Source of the DNA: Deltaproteobacteria bacterium
Lineage (GTDB): Bacteria; Desulfobacterota; Syntrophia; Syntrophales; Smithellaceae
Direction of reading: 5' to 3'
Length of the DNA stretch: 64,000 bases
Assembly: GCA_022710585.1 (NCBI GenBank)
Contig: JAKLGV010000012.1
Location: forward strand, 1-64,000
Under the pieces are notes generated by a model. That model searched no databases. It was not told the DNA's origin and worked only from the letters and a program-made list of their open reading frames with translations. Of this stretch, positions 9,493 through 18,293 are shown one piece after another. The translations under genes and the position numbers were made by a program. Position 1 is the first letter of the stretch, and each line of letters starts with the position of its first letter.

Positions 9493-10050
9493 TTAAAACA
9501 TCGGCTTATCGAGGTTATTTAAAAACACCATTTCCGATAAAGCTTTGCGAGCCGGACCTTCTTTCGGCGCGGTGGCCGGTCTGCCGATGGGAATAACGGC
9601 AAAAACCTGATGTCCTTCGGGGACTGCCAGAATTTTTTCACAGGCTTGATGATCCATATATCCCACAACTACGGTTCCCAGCCCCAGTTCGTGGGCTTTC
9701 AGACAGAGCGTCTGCACGGCGATGCCCAGATCGAAAAATTCCCAGTTGGGAATGGAGGTGACCTGTTTTCCGCCATAACATCCGGAAATGCCGGTTTTGG
9801 CGCAGGCAACAATCAGCGCGGAGGCAGCCAGGGAACATTTTGTGGCCGGATTCTTTTCGACATACGTGCCTACGATCTTTTCCATCAGGGCCTTGTCGCG
9901 AACGACGATGAATTCCCACGTCTGGGTATTGGCCCAGGAGGGAGACCAGCGCACCGCTTCAAAGATTTGTTTGAGCTCTTCATCGGTGACAACATCTTCA
10001 GTGAATTTTCTGACGCTTCTGCGTTTCAAAATGGCTTCCTGTAATTCCAT
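9493..10050 (-). CDS. Nitroreductase family FMN-dependent oxidoreductase
   Basis: 185 residues. The N-terminus, AILKRRSVRKFTEDVVTDEE, is the family FMN-binding signature, followed by WSPSWANTQTWEFIVV and the C-terminal LGLGTVVVGYMD and VIPIGRPATAPKEG segments. It is the last gene of a five-gene minus-strand operon, 16 bases after the acyltransferase. In this setting it may reduce an unsaturated intermediate of the lipid-like product rather than a nitro compound; that is inference from neighbourhood. AGGAGG precedes the ATG. Confidence 0.9.
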   Translation of the reverse strand: MELQEAILKRRSVRKFTEDVVTDEELKQIFEAVRWSPSWANTQTWEFIVVRDKALMEKIVGTYVEKNPATKCSLAASALIVACAKTGISGCYGGKQVTSIPNWEFFDLGIAVQTLCLKAHELGLGTVVVGYMDHQACEKILAVPEGHQVFAVIPIGRPATAPKEGPARKALSEMVFLNNLDKPMF

Positions 10051-10066
10051 AATGCAAACCTCCTGT

Positions 10067-10846
10067 TTATTGGCTGTTCCTTAAACGAATTTTTTCTTCA
10101 AATATCTGTCTTGCCTCATCGGCGAGTGCGGCGATGGAAAAATTTTTATTCTTGTAATCGGGATCCAGCGAACCGATTAATTCCAGCCGAATTTCATTCC
10201 GTTCACGGGTATTAAAAAGGAAATGGCCGGGCTGAAATAATCTATTCGTGCCCTGTATGAAAATAAGTTTCAGCGGCGCGTTGCAGTAGCGGGCAATCGT
10301 GAACACACCTTTATTGAAAGGCGCGAGATTGCCGTCGTGGCTTCTGGTTCCCTCCGGAAATACAAATAAGACGCCGCCTGATGAAAGATGCTGTTTTATT
10401 TCCTCCAGATGATTGATCATCGCCGGGCCCGTCACGGTGTCGGATCCGGAAGACATATAACCGTAATTTTTCAGCAACCATCCGAAGATGGGAACCTTGA
10501 AAAAAGTATGTTTAACGATGGTTTTTTGCTGCCTGAAGATGGATACGAGCAGAATGGGATCAAGATAGGACAGATGATTGCAGACAATGACTGATGAACG
10601 AATTTTCCTCACATCCTCAGGGAGGATAAATTTTGTGCGGGGAACAAGCAGTTTTGTCAAGGCAAAGAATATTTTTAAATGAACGTGGTTGAGATTTTGC
10701 AGAGTCGTGGCGCGATTTCTTGCAAAAATATAAACGGGCAGATACAAAAACAGTAAAATAAAAAGATATCCGAACATGAAATAAAACCACAGAATCAGTG
10801 TCACGGATAAATTGATGATAAAATAAAAAAAACGCACAACAGACAT
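10067..10846 (-). CDS. 1-acyl-glycerol-3-phosphate acyltransferase-like (PlsC family)
   Basis: 259 residues with an N-terminal hydrophobic anchor (IINLSVTLILWFYFMFGYLF). The acyltransferase block I is NHLSYLDPILL, whose His and Asp form the HX4D catalytic motif, and block III is FPEGTRSHDG. It transfers acyl groups from ACP or CoA at the inner membrane. The start lies seven bases after the ketosynthase stop, so the two are coupled. The operon partner ACP suggests an acyl-ACP donor, possibly in making an unusual lipid instead of ordinary phospholipid. Confidence 0.9.
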   Translation of the reverse strand: MSVVRFFYFIINLSVTLILWFYFMFGYLFILLFLYLPVYIFARNRATTLQNLNHVHLKIFFALTKLLVPRTKFILPEDVRKIRSSVIVCNHLSYLDPILLVSIFRQQKTIVKHTFFKVPIFGWLLKNYGYMSSGSDTVTGPAMINHLEEIKQHLSSGGVLFVFPEGTRSHDGNLAPFNKGVFTIARYCNAPLKLIFIQGTNRLFQPGHFLFNTRERNEIRLELIGSLDPDYKNKNFSIAALADEARQIFEEKIRLRNSQ

Positions 10847-10853
10847 GCCTTGC

Positions 10854-12092
10854 TCAGGAAAACTTTTTAATCATCAGGATGGTGTTGACACCGCCGAAGG
10901 CGAAATTTTGAATGGTCGCTGTTTTAACCGGATGTTGCATGACTTTTTGCACATGCCTGATCATCGTGCAGCGTTCGTCAATTTCTTCCAGGTTCAAGGT
11001 TGGGGCAATAAAACCGTCCTGCATCATATAGAGCGTCATGATGGTTTCGATGGCGCCGCAGGCGGCCATAGTATGGCCGGTATAGCTTTTTAGACCGATG
11101 ACATACGGATGGTCGCCAAAGACAGCATGAATGGCCTGCGCTTCAATGATATCGCCCATCTTGGTGGCCGTGGCGTGCGCGCTGATCATGTCAACTTCAT
11201 CCGGATTAATTCTGGCGGTTTCCACACCCAGTTTCAGTGTATTGGTGATACCGGTCAGATTCGGCAATATCATATCGCCGCCGTTGTTGTTGCAGGCAAA
11301 GCCGATCACTTCCCCCAGAATATTCGCGCCGCGCTTTCTGGCAAATTCATATTCCTCCAGCAGGACGGCCCCGGCGCCTTCGCCCACCACCAGACCATCG
11401 CGCTCCTTATCAAAGGGACGAGGGGTTTTCTGTGGTGTTTCGTTGAAGGCCGTTGAACAGGCCAGCAAATTATCGAATACAGCAACGGTGGTCGTATCGT
11501 ATTCATCGGCACCGCCGCAGAGCATGGCATCCTGCATGCCGAACTTCACGGATTCATAGCCGTAGCCGATGGATTGAGAACTGGTGGTACAGGCGGTTCC
11601 CGAAGAAATGACGCGGCCGGTAATGCCGAACATCTTGGTGATATTGACGGCGGTTGTGTGCACCATGGATTTCAGGTAATCCACCGCGCCGATTTCGCGG
11701 ACGGCTTTTTTATCGGTCGCCCCGAAAAAAATGCGGTAAATATTTCTCTGGACGGTCGGCGAGCCGTGAATGGAGCCGAAGGCCACCCCCAGCCTTCCGG
11801 ACGTGATAAACTCTTCGGTCAGTCCCGACTGCTCCAGAGCTTCCTTGGCGACCTGGCAGGCGTAATAGGCCACCGGCCCCATGGTTTTGCGGTGATTTCT
11901 TTTAAAATCATACTCCACTGGATAATCGACCGTCCCGTAAACTTTGGAATGAATATAGGGACTGAGGAATTCTTCCGCGCGCAAAGGTTTGATCCCGGAA
12001 ACTCCGTCTTGCAGACTATGAACAATCGGATCTCTGCCGTGACCAATCGGCGTAATGGCGGACATGCCTGTAATAACGACTCTGCGTTCCAT
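10854..12092 (-). CDS. Beta-ketoacyl-ACP synthase (FabF/KAS II-like)
   Basis: 412-residue condensing enzyme. The catalytic Cys lies in SSGTACTTSSQSIGYG (about residue 160). The two active-site His residues are in SAHATATKMGD and TGHTMAACGAIET, giving the Cys-His-His triad of KAS I/II enzymes. It condenses malonyl-ACP with an acyl chain in the cytoplasm. It follows its ACP by seven bases, so this is probably a dedicated pathway copy and not the housekeeping FabF. No chain-length-factor partner, ketoreductase or dehydratase is present nearby. Confidence 0.93.
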   Translation of the reverse strand: MERRVVITGMSAITPIGHGRDPIVHSLQDGVSGIKPLRAEEFLSPYIHSKVYGTVDYPVEYDFKRNHRKTMGPVAYYACQVAKEALEQSGLTEEFITSGRLGVAFGSIHGSPTVQRNIYRIFFGATDKKAVREIGAVDYLKSMVHTTAVNITKMFGITGRVISSGTACTTSSQSIGYGYESVKFGMQDAMLCGGADEYDTTTVAVFDNLLACSTAFNETPQKTPRPFDKERDGLVVGEGAGAVLLEEYEFARKRGANILGEVIGFACNNNGGDMILPNLTGITNTLKLGVETARINPDEVDMISAHATATKMGDIIEAQAIHAVFGDHPYVIGLKSYTGHTMAACGAIETIMTLYMMQDGFIAPTLNLEEIDERCTMIRHVQKVMQHPVKTATIQNFAFGGVNTILMIKKFS

Positions 12093-12099
12093 CGTAAAT

Positions 12100-12369
12100 T
12101 TATGCCGGGGTTAAAAGGTTTCTTTTTCTCGCGATATTCTCGATATAATCGCAAATCTGATTGATCGTGCGGATATTGATGGCCTGTTTTTTTTCTTCCT
12201 GGGTGATTTCCGTTTCCAGAAACGTTTCTATAGCGAGCAACAGTTCAATGGCGTCAATGCTGTCGAATTCATATGTTTCCCGCAGATCCGCATCCATATC
12301 CGGATTTTCGATTTCAAATTCCCGCTGAAAAACATTTATTACTTCGTTTTCAATTTCCTGACGAGTCAT
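12100..12369 (-). CDS. Acyl carrier protein
   Basis: 89-residue acidic helical protein with the phosphopantetheine attachment motif in EFDSIDAIELLLAIE, where Ser in DSI is modified. The ATG at 12369 is preferred over a TTG at 12414 because MTRQEIENEVINVF matches ACP starts and the upstream segment lacks a ribosome-binding site. It is the second gene of the operon, feeding the ketosynthase. The sequence differs from the standard LGxDSLD form of fatty-acid ACP, which fits a specialised carrier. Confidence 0.9.
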   Translation of the reverse strand: MTRQEIENEVINVFQREFEIENPDMDADLRETYEFDSIDAIELLLAIETFLETEITQEEKKQAINIRTINQICDYIENIARKRNLLTPA

Positions 12370-12452
12370 TATGCCTGATGTAACTTCCTGAATTGATTTG
12401 GTAGTCTCTAGCAAATATTCAAGGGCTTTTCAATGTTTATATTAGGGTCATC

Positions 12453-13919
12453 TCATCCGATTCGCTCAGCAAATTTCCCGGCGCCCGTGATTTGTCGGAC
12501 CGCGTTGAACGCGCCAAACAGACAGCCCATCACGCCTGGCGCCATGGCGTTTTGCCCGGCCAGACACAAGCCCCCTATGGGAAGATTATTGAGCGACATA
12601 GCCTTTAACAACTGGCGCGACGAACGCATGATACCGTAGCAGGCGCCTTCCGGAGCATTGACATAATCCCTGATGGTGAGAGGGGTGTAAACGTCCAGGA
12701 TCCTGGCGTCGCTGAGATTGCCAAAAATTTCTTCAGCCTTTTTCAGCAGATCTCCGGCGATGGTCATTTTCTTCTCTTCATAATCATGGCCACGTTTACC
12801 CGTCACGGTATGTTCCCACGGACGCCAGTCGCTATAAAGGGATCTGGTCAGGATTGAAAGATGATTGGTATCCGCGCGGCTTCCCCCGCGCAACTGATAA
12901 AAAATTCCATCCTGAATGACGCCTTTTTCATCCCGATGCAGTCGGTAGATGTTATGGTGAATCGCCGGGTGAAGCGCGGCATCCACGCTGACCTGCACGG
13001 CAATGACGCCCTCTGTTTCCCGTAATCCCCGTATGCGCCGGCGGTGCATTTCGCGCAGCGCGTTCTCCTCCAGCAAACCGAGCAATATTTTTGGATGGAT
13101 GGCCGCGATAATCCCATCCGCAGAGAGTGTTGCTCCGGATTCCAGAACGACGCCCGTCGTTCTGCCCTCGCGCGTCGATATTTTTTTCACGCCGTCATTC
13201 AGAAGAAGCTTACCTCCCAGCGACTCAAAACGCTTCACAAAGACATCCGTCATTCTGCTGCCGCCTTCCTTCAGTTGCCAGGAAGAAAAAAGATAGCTGG
13301 CCAGAACCATATGATGAAAAATCACGGGGCAATCGTTCAGCGGCACACCGATCAGATTGCAGGGAACGGCTAATACCGACCGCAAGCCTGCCGATGCGTC
13401 CAGAGAATCGAGTAATTCCCCCATGGGTTGGTAGTAATCCATGTTCTGAAAGGGATTTTCCTGACTGAACAAAAAAGAAGGGGCTTTCATTTGCCGGGAA
13501 ATTTCGCGCAGATTCTTCATGATGACATCCAGCGCCGCCCTGTCCAGTGGAGAAGCGTCCCGCAGACGGGCTTCCATTGCGTCCAGGCCGACGGGTAAAT
13601 CGAAAGTCAGATCATCAAAAATATACCGGTCAATGATTCCGTCCCGTCCCATCGGCGTAAACAGTTCTTCAACGGGGATGCCCAGGACGTGGAACATTTT
13701 TCCCAAAGGTTCATCCGCGCCCAGAGCGCCGACATAATGAACACCGACCGGACAATCCAATCCCGAGCGGCTGTAGGAACGCATCAATCCGCCGGGTAGA
13801 GGATTTTTTTCCACAATCGTTACATGAAAATCTAAAAGCGACAGGAGAATGCCGGCGCTGAGTCCGCCGATACCGGAACCGATGACAATAATATCTTTAC
13901 CTTCTACAGGATTTCTCAT
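12453..13919 (-). CDS. FAD-dependent oxidoreductase, phytoene desaturase/retinol saturase-like
   Basis: 488 residues. The N-terminal dinucleotide fold IIVIGSGIGGLSAGILLSLL is followed by VEKNPLPGGLMRSYSRSGLD, typical of the CrtI/RetSat group. The C-terminal FAD segment is GGLCLAGQNAMAPGVMGCLF. Such enzymes desaturate, saturate or isomerise hydrophobic chains. The ATG at 13919 has AAGGA nine bases upstream; an upstream ATG at 13955 adds twelve unlikely residues. It is the first gene of the ACP/ketosynthase/acyltransferase operon, so it probably acts on an acyl or polyene intermediate. Confidence 0.87.
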   Translation of the reverse strand: MRNPVEGKDIIVIGSGIGGLSAGILLSLLDFHVTIVEKNPLPGGLMRSYSRSGLDCPVGVHYVGALGADEPLGKMFHVLGIPVEELFTPMGRDGIIDRYIFDDLTFDLPVGLDAMEARLRDASPLDRAALDVIMKNLREISRQMKAPSFLFSQENPFQNMDYYQPMGELLDSLDASAGLRSVLAVPCNLIGVPLNDCPVIFHHMVLASYLFSSWQLKEGGSRMTDVFVKRFESLGGKLLLNDGVKKISTREGRTTGVVLESGATLSADGIIAAIHPKILLGLLEENALREMHRRRIRGLRETEGVIAVQVSVDAALHPAIHHNIYRLHRDEKGVIQDGIFYQLRGGSRADTNHLSILTRSLYSDWRPWEHTVTGKRGHDYEEKKMTIAGDLLKKAEEIFGNLSDARILDVYTPLTIRDYVNAPEGACYGIMRSSRQLLKAMSLNNLPIGGLCLAGQNAMAPGVMGCLFGAFNAVRQITGAGKFAERIG

Positions 13920-14004
13920 ATCCGGGCGTCCTTGAATGTTTTGTCTTGTATGCATTCAGATTACGGATGTCAACAATAATCATGGAGAGAATTTGATAAT
14001 GTGA

Positions 14005-14034
14005 TTGACAAATCAAACAAGTTTTTTCTATACT
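14005..14034 (+). promoter_or_regulatory. Sigma70-type promoter for the pilT operon
   Basis: TTGACA, an 18-base spacer and TATACT, ending about 120 bases before the first PilT-type gene. The boxes are near consensus and there is no other plus-strand gene close by. Confidence 0.65.
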
Positions 14035-14157
14035 GACTGCAAATTCTCTCTACTGAATCACACGCGACAAAAAAATTTCAGATATATTAAACATTTTGTT
14101 CTTTTCCGGCAAAAAAAATGGTAGGAGACAATTCATTCCCCTTCAAGGAGCAAAAAC

Positions 14158-15240
14158 ATGGCAAAAATTGACGCGTTTTTTAATCTTATGCATGATCAGG
14201 GCGCATCGGATCTTCATCTTGTTGCCGGTCAACAGCCGGCGATCAGAATCCGCGGGGATATTGAAAGAATAAAATATGATGTTCTCACGAATGATGCCTT
14301 AAAGGTTCTTCTTTACGAAATCACGCCGGAACACAAGATCAAACAGTTTGAAGAAACCGGCGATGTGGACTTCGCCTATGAAATCCCTTCGCTCGCGCGC
14401 TACCGTGTCAATTTTTTCCGTCAGAAAAATGGTATGGCCGCGGTTTTTCGTGAAATTCCCGATAAAATTCAGACCTGCGCGCAACTGGGTCTTCCCAATG
14501 TCATTGCCAAGTTAGCGCAGCTTCCTCGCGGTCTTGTGCTGATTACCGGCCCCACGGGTAGCGGCAAATCCACAACGCTCGCCGCCGTGATTGACGAAGC
14601 CAACCGTCTGCGCCGGGATCATATTATTACGATAGAAGACCCGATTGAATTTGTTCACAAGAGTCAGAACTGCATCGTGAATCACCGGGAAGTGGGCATT
14701 CATACCAAAACTTTTTCCGCGGCATTACGCGGAGCGCTGCGTGAAGATCCGGACATTATTCTGGTCGGCGAAATGCGGGATCTGGAGACCATTTCGCTGG
14801 CTATTGAGGCCGCCTCAACCGGCCATCTGGTTTTCTCCACCGTTCACACAACGAGCGCGCCCAAGACCGTGGATAGAGTTATCGAGGTTTTCCCGGCGGA
14901 TCAGCAATTGCAGATCCGTTCCACCCTGGCCGATGGTTTGCGCGCCATTGTCTCGCAGGTTTTGTTTAAAAGAATCGACCAGAAGAGCCGATGTGTGGCT
15001 CTGGAAATCTGTATCGCTACGCCGGCCGTGCGTAATCTGATCCGGGAGTCAAAAACGTATCAGATTCCATCCATGATGCAAACCGGCAAGAAATACGGCA
15101 TGCAGCTTCTGGACGATGCCATAATGGATCTCTACAACCGCGGCATGATCAGCGGTGATGATGCCTATATCAAAGCGAATGAGAAATCCCGATTCCGTCC
15201 GCTTTTGAAACAGGCGCCCACAGATTTCACTGAAGCATAA
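14158..15240 (+). CDS. pilT: Type IV pilus retraction ATPase, PilT family
   Basis: 360-residue hexameric secretion ATPase. It shows the N-terminal DLHLVAGQQPAIRIRG motif, Walker A GPTGSGKSTTLAAVID (about 130), the Asp box IITIEDPIEFVH, Walker B-like DPDIILVGEMRD and the His box STVHTTSAP. The AIRAIVSQ-type retraction motif appears as GLRAIVSQVLFKR. Powers pilus depolymerisation at the inner membrane. It is the first of two tandem PilT-type genes 21 bases apart. No pilin or assembly genes are in the window. Confidence 0.93.
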   Translation: MAKIDAFFNLMHDQGASDLHLVAGQQPAIRIRGDIERIKYDVLTNDALKVLLYEITPEHKIKQFEETGDVDFAYEIPSLARYRVNFFRQKNGMAAVFREIPDKIQTCAQLGLPNVIAKLAQLPRGLVLITGPTGSGKSTTLAAVIDEANRLRRDHIITIEDPIEFVHKSQNCIVNHREVGIHTKTFSAALRGALREDPDIILVGEMRDLETISLAIEAASTGHLVFSTVHTTSAPKTVDRVIEVFPADQQLQIRSTLADGLRAIVSQVLFKRIDQKSRCVALEICIATPAVRNLIRESKTYQIPSMMQTGKKYGMQLLDDAIMDLYNRGMISGDDAYIKANEKSRFRPLLKQAPTDFTEA

Positions 15241-15261
15241 ATTATTCAGAAAGGATAGCTT

Positions 15262-16443
15262 ATGAGAAAACCGGAGATCGATCATATTCTGACCAGAATG
15301 TTGGAATCCCATCCCAATATTTCTGATTTTGTCATTACAGTGGGAAAAACCTTTCAGGTGGATTCCGCCGGTCAACTGGTTCCTGTTCAATTAAGGCCGC
15401 CTTTTGAAAAACTGACACCGTTTCAAACAGAAATTTTTGCGCTGAATCTGATCAACCAGGACCATCGTCTCATGCATGCTCTTCTCAAAGAAGGATCATG
15501 CGATTTGTCTTATGAATTACCCGGAATAGCCCGTTTCCGTGTCAATATTTTTTCACAACTGGGCAACATCTCCATCGTTTTACGAAAGCTGGAATCCATC
15601 GTGCCGTCGTGCGCGGAACTTGGCCTGCCGGAAGCTTATTATAAAATCGCCCGGGAGAAGAACGGAATTGTTCTGGTCACGGGAGCGACCGGCACGGGTA
15701 AAACGACATCGCTGGCCGCGGTGATCAATGAAATCAATGACAACAGCTCAGTGCATATTGTCACCCTGGAAGACCCGGTGGAATATACGCATCCGCAGAA
15801 AAAATCCACCATCAACCAGCGCGAATTGGGCAAAGATTTTGATTCCTTCGTCAATGGCTTACGCGCCGCCATGCGTCAGGCGCCCAAAGTCATTCTGGTC
15901 GGCGAAATGCGCGACCGGGAATCTGTGGAAATCGCTTTGAGCGCCGCGGAAACCGGCCATCTGGTCTTGAGCACACTGCATACCGTTGATGCCGGTCAGA
16001 CGATTAACCGTATTGTCGGTATGTTTCCGCGCGACGAAGAAAGCCAGATTCGTGTGCGTCTGGCCGATGCGATACGATGGATCTGCTGTCAGCGTTTATT
16101 GCCGAAAGTCGGCGGCGGACGCGTTGCGGCATTTGAAACGGTGAGCACCAGTCTCCGCGTGAAAGAAGTGATTCTGCACGGGGAGGCGGAAGGCAAAACA
16201 TTCAATGATATTATTATCCAGGGCAGACCCTTCGGGATGATTACGTTCGATGATTGCATTATTGATCTTTTCGATAAAGGTTTGATTACTGAAGGCACGG
16301 CCATTTCTTTTGCCACCAACAGAGCTGTTGTCAACCGCGGCGTAGACGCGATTAAGAAAGGCCGCGGCGAGCAGACGTCTGTGATTGCAAATCTTGAGGT
16401 TGATAAAGGCTACGGCAAACAAAAACCCGAAGCGTGGAGATGA
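15262..16443 (+). CDS. Second PilT/PilU-type ATPase
   Basis: 393 residues, same architecture as the preceding gene but divergent. Walker A is GATGTGKTTSLAAVI (about 140), the Asp box IVTLEDPVEYTH, Walker B VILVGEMRDRESVEIAL and the His box LSTLHTVDAG. The retraction motif is altered to DAIRWICCQRLLPK. It has an extra C-terminal tail. By analogy with PilT-PilU pairs it may be an accessory motor that depends on PilT; the sequence does not prove this. An AAAGGA precedes the ATG. Confidence 0.88.
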   Translation: MRKPEIDHILTRMLESHPNISDFVITVGKTFQVDSAGQLVPVQLRPPFEKLTPFQTEIFALNLINQDHRLMHALLKEGSCDLSYELPGIARFRVNIFSQLGNISIVLRKLESIVPSCAELGLPEAYYKIAREKNGIVLVTGATGTGKTTSLAAVINEINDNSSVHIVTLEDPVEYTHPQKKSTINQRELGKDFDSFVNGLRAAMRQAPKVILVGEMRDRESVEIALSAAETGHLVLSTLHTVDAGQTINRIVGMFPRDEESQIRVRLADAIRWICCQRLLPKVGGGRVAAFETVSTSLRVKEVILHGEAEGKTFNDIIIQGRPFGMITFDDCIIDLFDKGLITEGTAISFATNRAVVNRGVDAIKKGRGEQTSVIANLEVDKGYGKQKPEAWR

Positions 16444-16480
16444 TAATTTTTCAACAGTAAAAAAACAGCAGGGATTTTAT

Positions 16481-16993
16481 ATGAATGAAGAAAAATTAGA
16501 GCCTGATTTTAACGAAGGAGAGATTGACTACTCGGGACGTCCCTTTGACTATCGGGACATGGACAGCAGCACATGCATGATCTGCGAACAGGATCCCATC
16601 CTCCGTCAGAAGCTCAGGGAAAATCTGAAAACGCTGAACTATAATGTCGTGGAACCGAACACGTACAAGGAAGCTCATAAATTCACCACTTTCCAGACCT
16701 TTAATGTGATTGTCGTCGATGAGGCTTTTGACCTCGGCCAAGACGGCGTTAATTCTATGCTCCAGTACCTGGCCGATATGGCCATGTCGCTCAGGCGACA
16801 GATTTTTGTTGTGCTGATTAGTTCCACTTTTGCGACGCTGGATTACATGAACACTTTAAATCAAAGCGTCAATTTGATAATCAACAAAGAGGAAATTTCG
16901 GAAATCGGCATGATTCTCAAAAGAGAAATGGAAGAAAACGAGTATTTCTATCATGTCTTCAAGGATTTTCAGCGCAAACTGGGAAAAAATTAA
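16481..16993 (+). CDS. Receiver-like protein, degenerate
   Basis: 170 residues. Residues about 27-150 follow the receiver pattern: TCMICEQDPILRQKLRENLK, then FNVIVVDEAFD with the putative phospho-Asp, then VVLISSTF where the conserved Thr/Ser lies, and LNLSVNLI-like NLIINKEEI near the switch Lys. The normal acidic pair at strand 1 is only partly kept (CEQD). A unique acidic N-terminus precedes it. Placement 37 bases after the second PilT suggests a role in pilus motor control. The start is preceded by AGGGA. The stop overlaps the convergent TPR gene's stop. Confidence 0.65.
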   Translation: MNEEKLEPDFNEGEIDYSGRPFDYRDMDSSTCMICEQDPILRQKLRENLKTLNYNVVEPNTYKEAHKFTTFQTFNVIVVDEAFDLGQDGVNSMLQYLADMAMSLRRQIFVVLISSTFATLDYMNTLNQSVNLIINKEEISEIGMILKREMEENEYFYHVFKDFQRKLGKN

Positions 16994-17934
16994 TTCCCGT
17001 CAATTTTGTTGATTTCATGAACGATTGTTTCTGCAGCGGCGGAAAGCCCCATTTCCCGATAGGCTGCGGCCAGATTTAAGTAATAGTGCCGAACGGGCTC
17101 GTGTTTGATCGCGGCCTGAAAAGCATCCGCCGCCTGTAAAAACTTTCCGGCTTTCATGAATGAATGACCCAATCGATTATAATAAGCTCCCGCGTGGGCC
17201 TGATCCACTTGAACCGCCTTATCGTACGCGGTTTGTGCATTCTTCATTTGATCCAGACCGATCAGACAGTCGCCCAAAGAACAATAATATAAAGGGTTGG
17301 ATGGATTGATCGAAACGCATTTATTGAACAGCCGTTCCGCATCGCGGTAATTTTGAGCCTGCTGAAACAGCGTGGCAATCTTAAAATAGTACCGGTCATG
17401 CTGATCAGGATCGATTTCTCCAGCCTTCCAATAAGCCTGTTCGCTTTCCTGATATAAGCCTGCAGCAAAAAGAGCCTCCCCCAGTGAGCAGTAAAAAAAG
17501 GGGTTGTCGTTTTCCATTTCAATTAATTTTTCGTAAATACCGCACGCCTGTCTATAATGGCCGGATTGCAGGTAGGCATTGCCCAATTCGTTCAGGAGTC
17601 CGACATCGTCGGGCTGTGCAACAGCCGCCTTCTCGCAAATATTGACCAGATTCAGGAAGTCCTTTTTCTGCTTGTAAATACGAACAAGCTCATCGAAGGC
17701 AAAACCGGTGAAAACCTTCCTCTCGAGCTCACGGTCAAACAATATATTCAAGCACTTTTCGGCCCGATCGAGCTTACCGCTGTCAAAATAAGCCCAGGAC
17801 AGCATTAAAAGGATCGGGTCTTCCTCCGGAGATTCCTGATGAATTTCTTCCAGCAGAACAATGGCTTCATCATATTTGCCTTTTTGAAGAAGCTTTTCCG
17901 CCAGATCTCTTTTTGCGCTTATTTCATCGGTCAT
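16990..17934 (-). CDS. TPR-repeat protein
   Basis: 314 residues built of about eight tetratricopeptide repeats (for example PDDVGLLNELGNAYLQSGHY, NPFFYCSLGEALFAAGLYQE, HDRYYFKIATLFQQAQNYRD). It lacks a signal peptide and is a cytoplasmic scaffold by composition. It converges with the receiver-like gene and the two stop codons overlap by two bases. The ATG at 17934 lacks a good ribosome-binding site; the frame stays open to 18003 but crosses the terminator hairpin of the HesB-like gene, so the shorter start is chosen. Confidence 0.82.
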   Translation of the reverse strand: MTDEISAKRDLAEKLLQKGKYDEAIVLLEEIHQESPEEDPILLMLSWAYFDSGKLDRAEKCLNILFDRELERKVFTGFAFDELVRIYKQKKDFLNLVNICEKAAVAQPDDVGLLNELGNAYLQSGHYRQACGIYEKLIEMENDNPFFYCSLGEALFAAGLYQESEQAYWKAGEIDPDQHDRYYFKIATLFQQAQNYRDAERLFNKCVSINPSNPLYYCSLGDCLIGLDQMKNAQTAYDKAVQVDQAHAGAYYNRLGHSFMKAGKFLQAADAFQAAIKHEPVRHYYLNLAAAYREMGLSAAAETIVHEINKIDGN

Positions 17935-17945
17935 CGTTAGAATAA

Positions 17946-17967
17946 GGGGGAGGATGTCTCCTCCCCC
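17946..17967 (-). terminator. Terminator-like hairpin after the HesB-like gene
   Basis: A nine-base perfect stem, GGGGGAGGA against TCCTCCCCC, with a TGTC loop, just past the stop of the selenoprotein gene. The minus-strand exit is only modestly T-rich. Confidence 0.6.
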
Positions 17968-17975
17968 GGAAGGTC

Positions 17976-18293
17976 TTAGCAGCCGCTGCAGGAAGAACCG
18001 CATCCGCCACCGGCGGCGGACAGGCTGGATGTTACTTTGAATCCAGAACCCTGCGGGGTCTCTATAAAATCTACATTGATGGGTTTCGCCTGCTCAAAAA
18101 CATCTTTATCAATGACAAATTTTGTTCCTTTTTCATCAAATACCTGATCGTCTTTTCCCGGCTCATCCAGAGCCATGCCCAGAGCGGGCCCGGATCAGCC
18201 GATCGACATGGTGATTCTTACAGAGGCATCCGGCCTCTTTTCTTTGATAAAGTTCTTGATGATCTCCAACGCTTTTTCCGAAACTGTAAACAT
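17976..18293 (-). CDS. HesB-like selenoprotein with in-frame UGA
   Basis: 105-residue IscA/HesB-family protein. Reading from ATG at 18293, which has GGAGG seven bases upstream, the frame meets TGA at 18195-18197 (codon 33) within MSIG-U-SGPALGMALDEPG and then stays open to a TAA at 17976. The UGA sits where HesB proteins carry the first cluster-binding Cys; the C-terminal CGSSCSGC supplies the others. The HesB-like selenoprotein family (TIGR01911) is known. A hairpin 20 bases after UGA fits a bacterial SECIS. Role: Fe-S cluster handling, inferred from family. Annotation that ignores Sec would shorten it to 66 residues. Confidence 0.88.
18160..18174 (-). promoter_or_regulatory. Candidate bacterial SECIS hairpin
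   Basis: In the mRNA, GGCUC pairs with GAGCC around a UGGAU loop, with one further G-U pair. The stem starts 20 bases after the UGA and the loop has G at position two, as bSECIS elements require. A competing GCCC/GGGC hairpin lies between it and the UGA. Confidence 0.6.

Noticed and set aside
17976..18176. A 66-residue truncated HesB-like gene or pseudogene with a nonsense mutation
   Set aside because: The single TGA sits at the cluster Cys position, the frame is otherwise intact, the ribosome-binding site is upstream of the TGA, and the family has known Sec members, so Sec readthrough explains it better.
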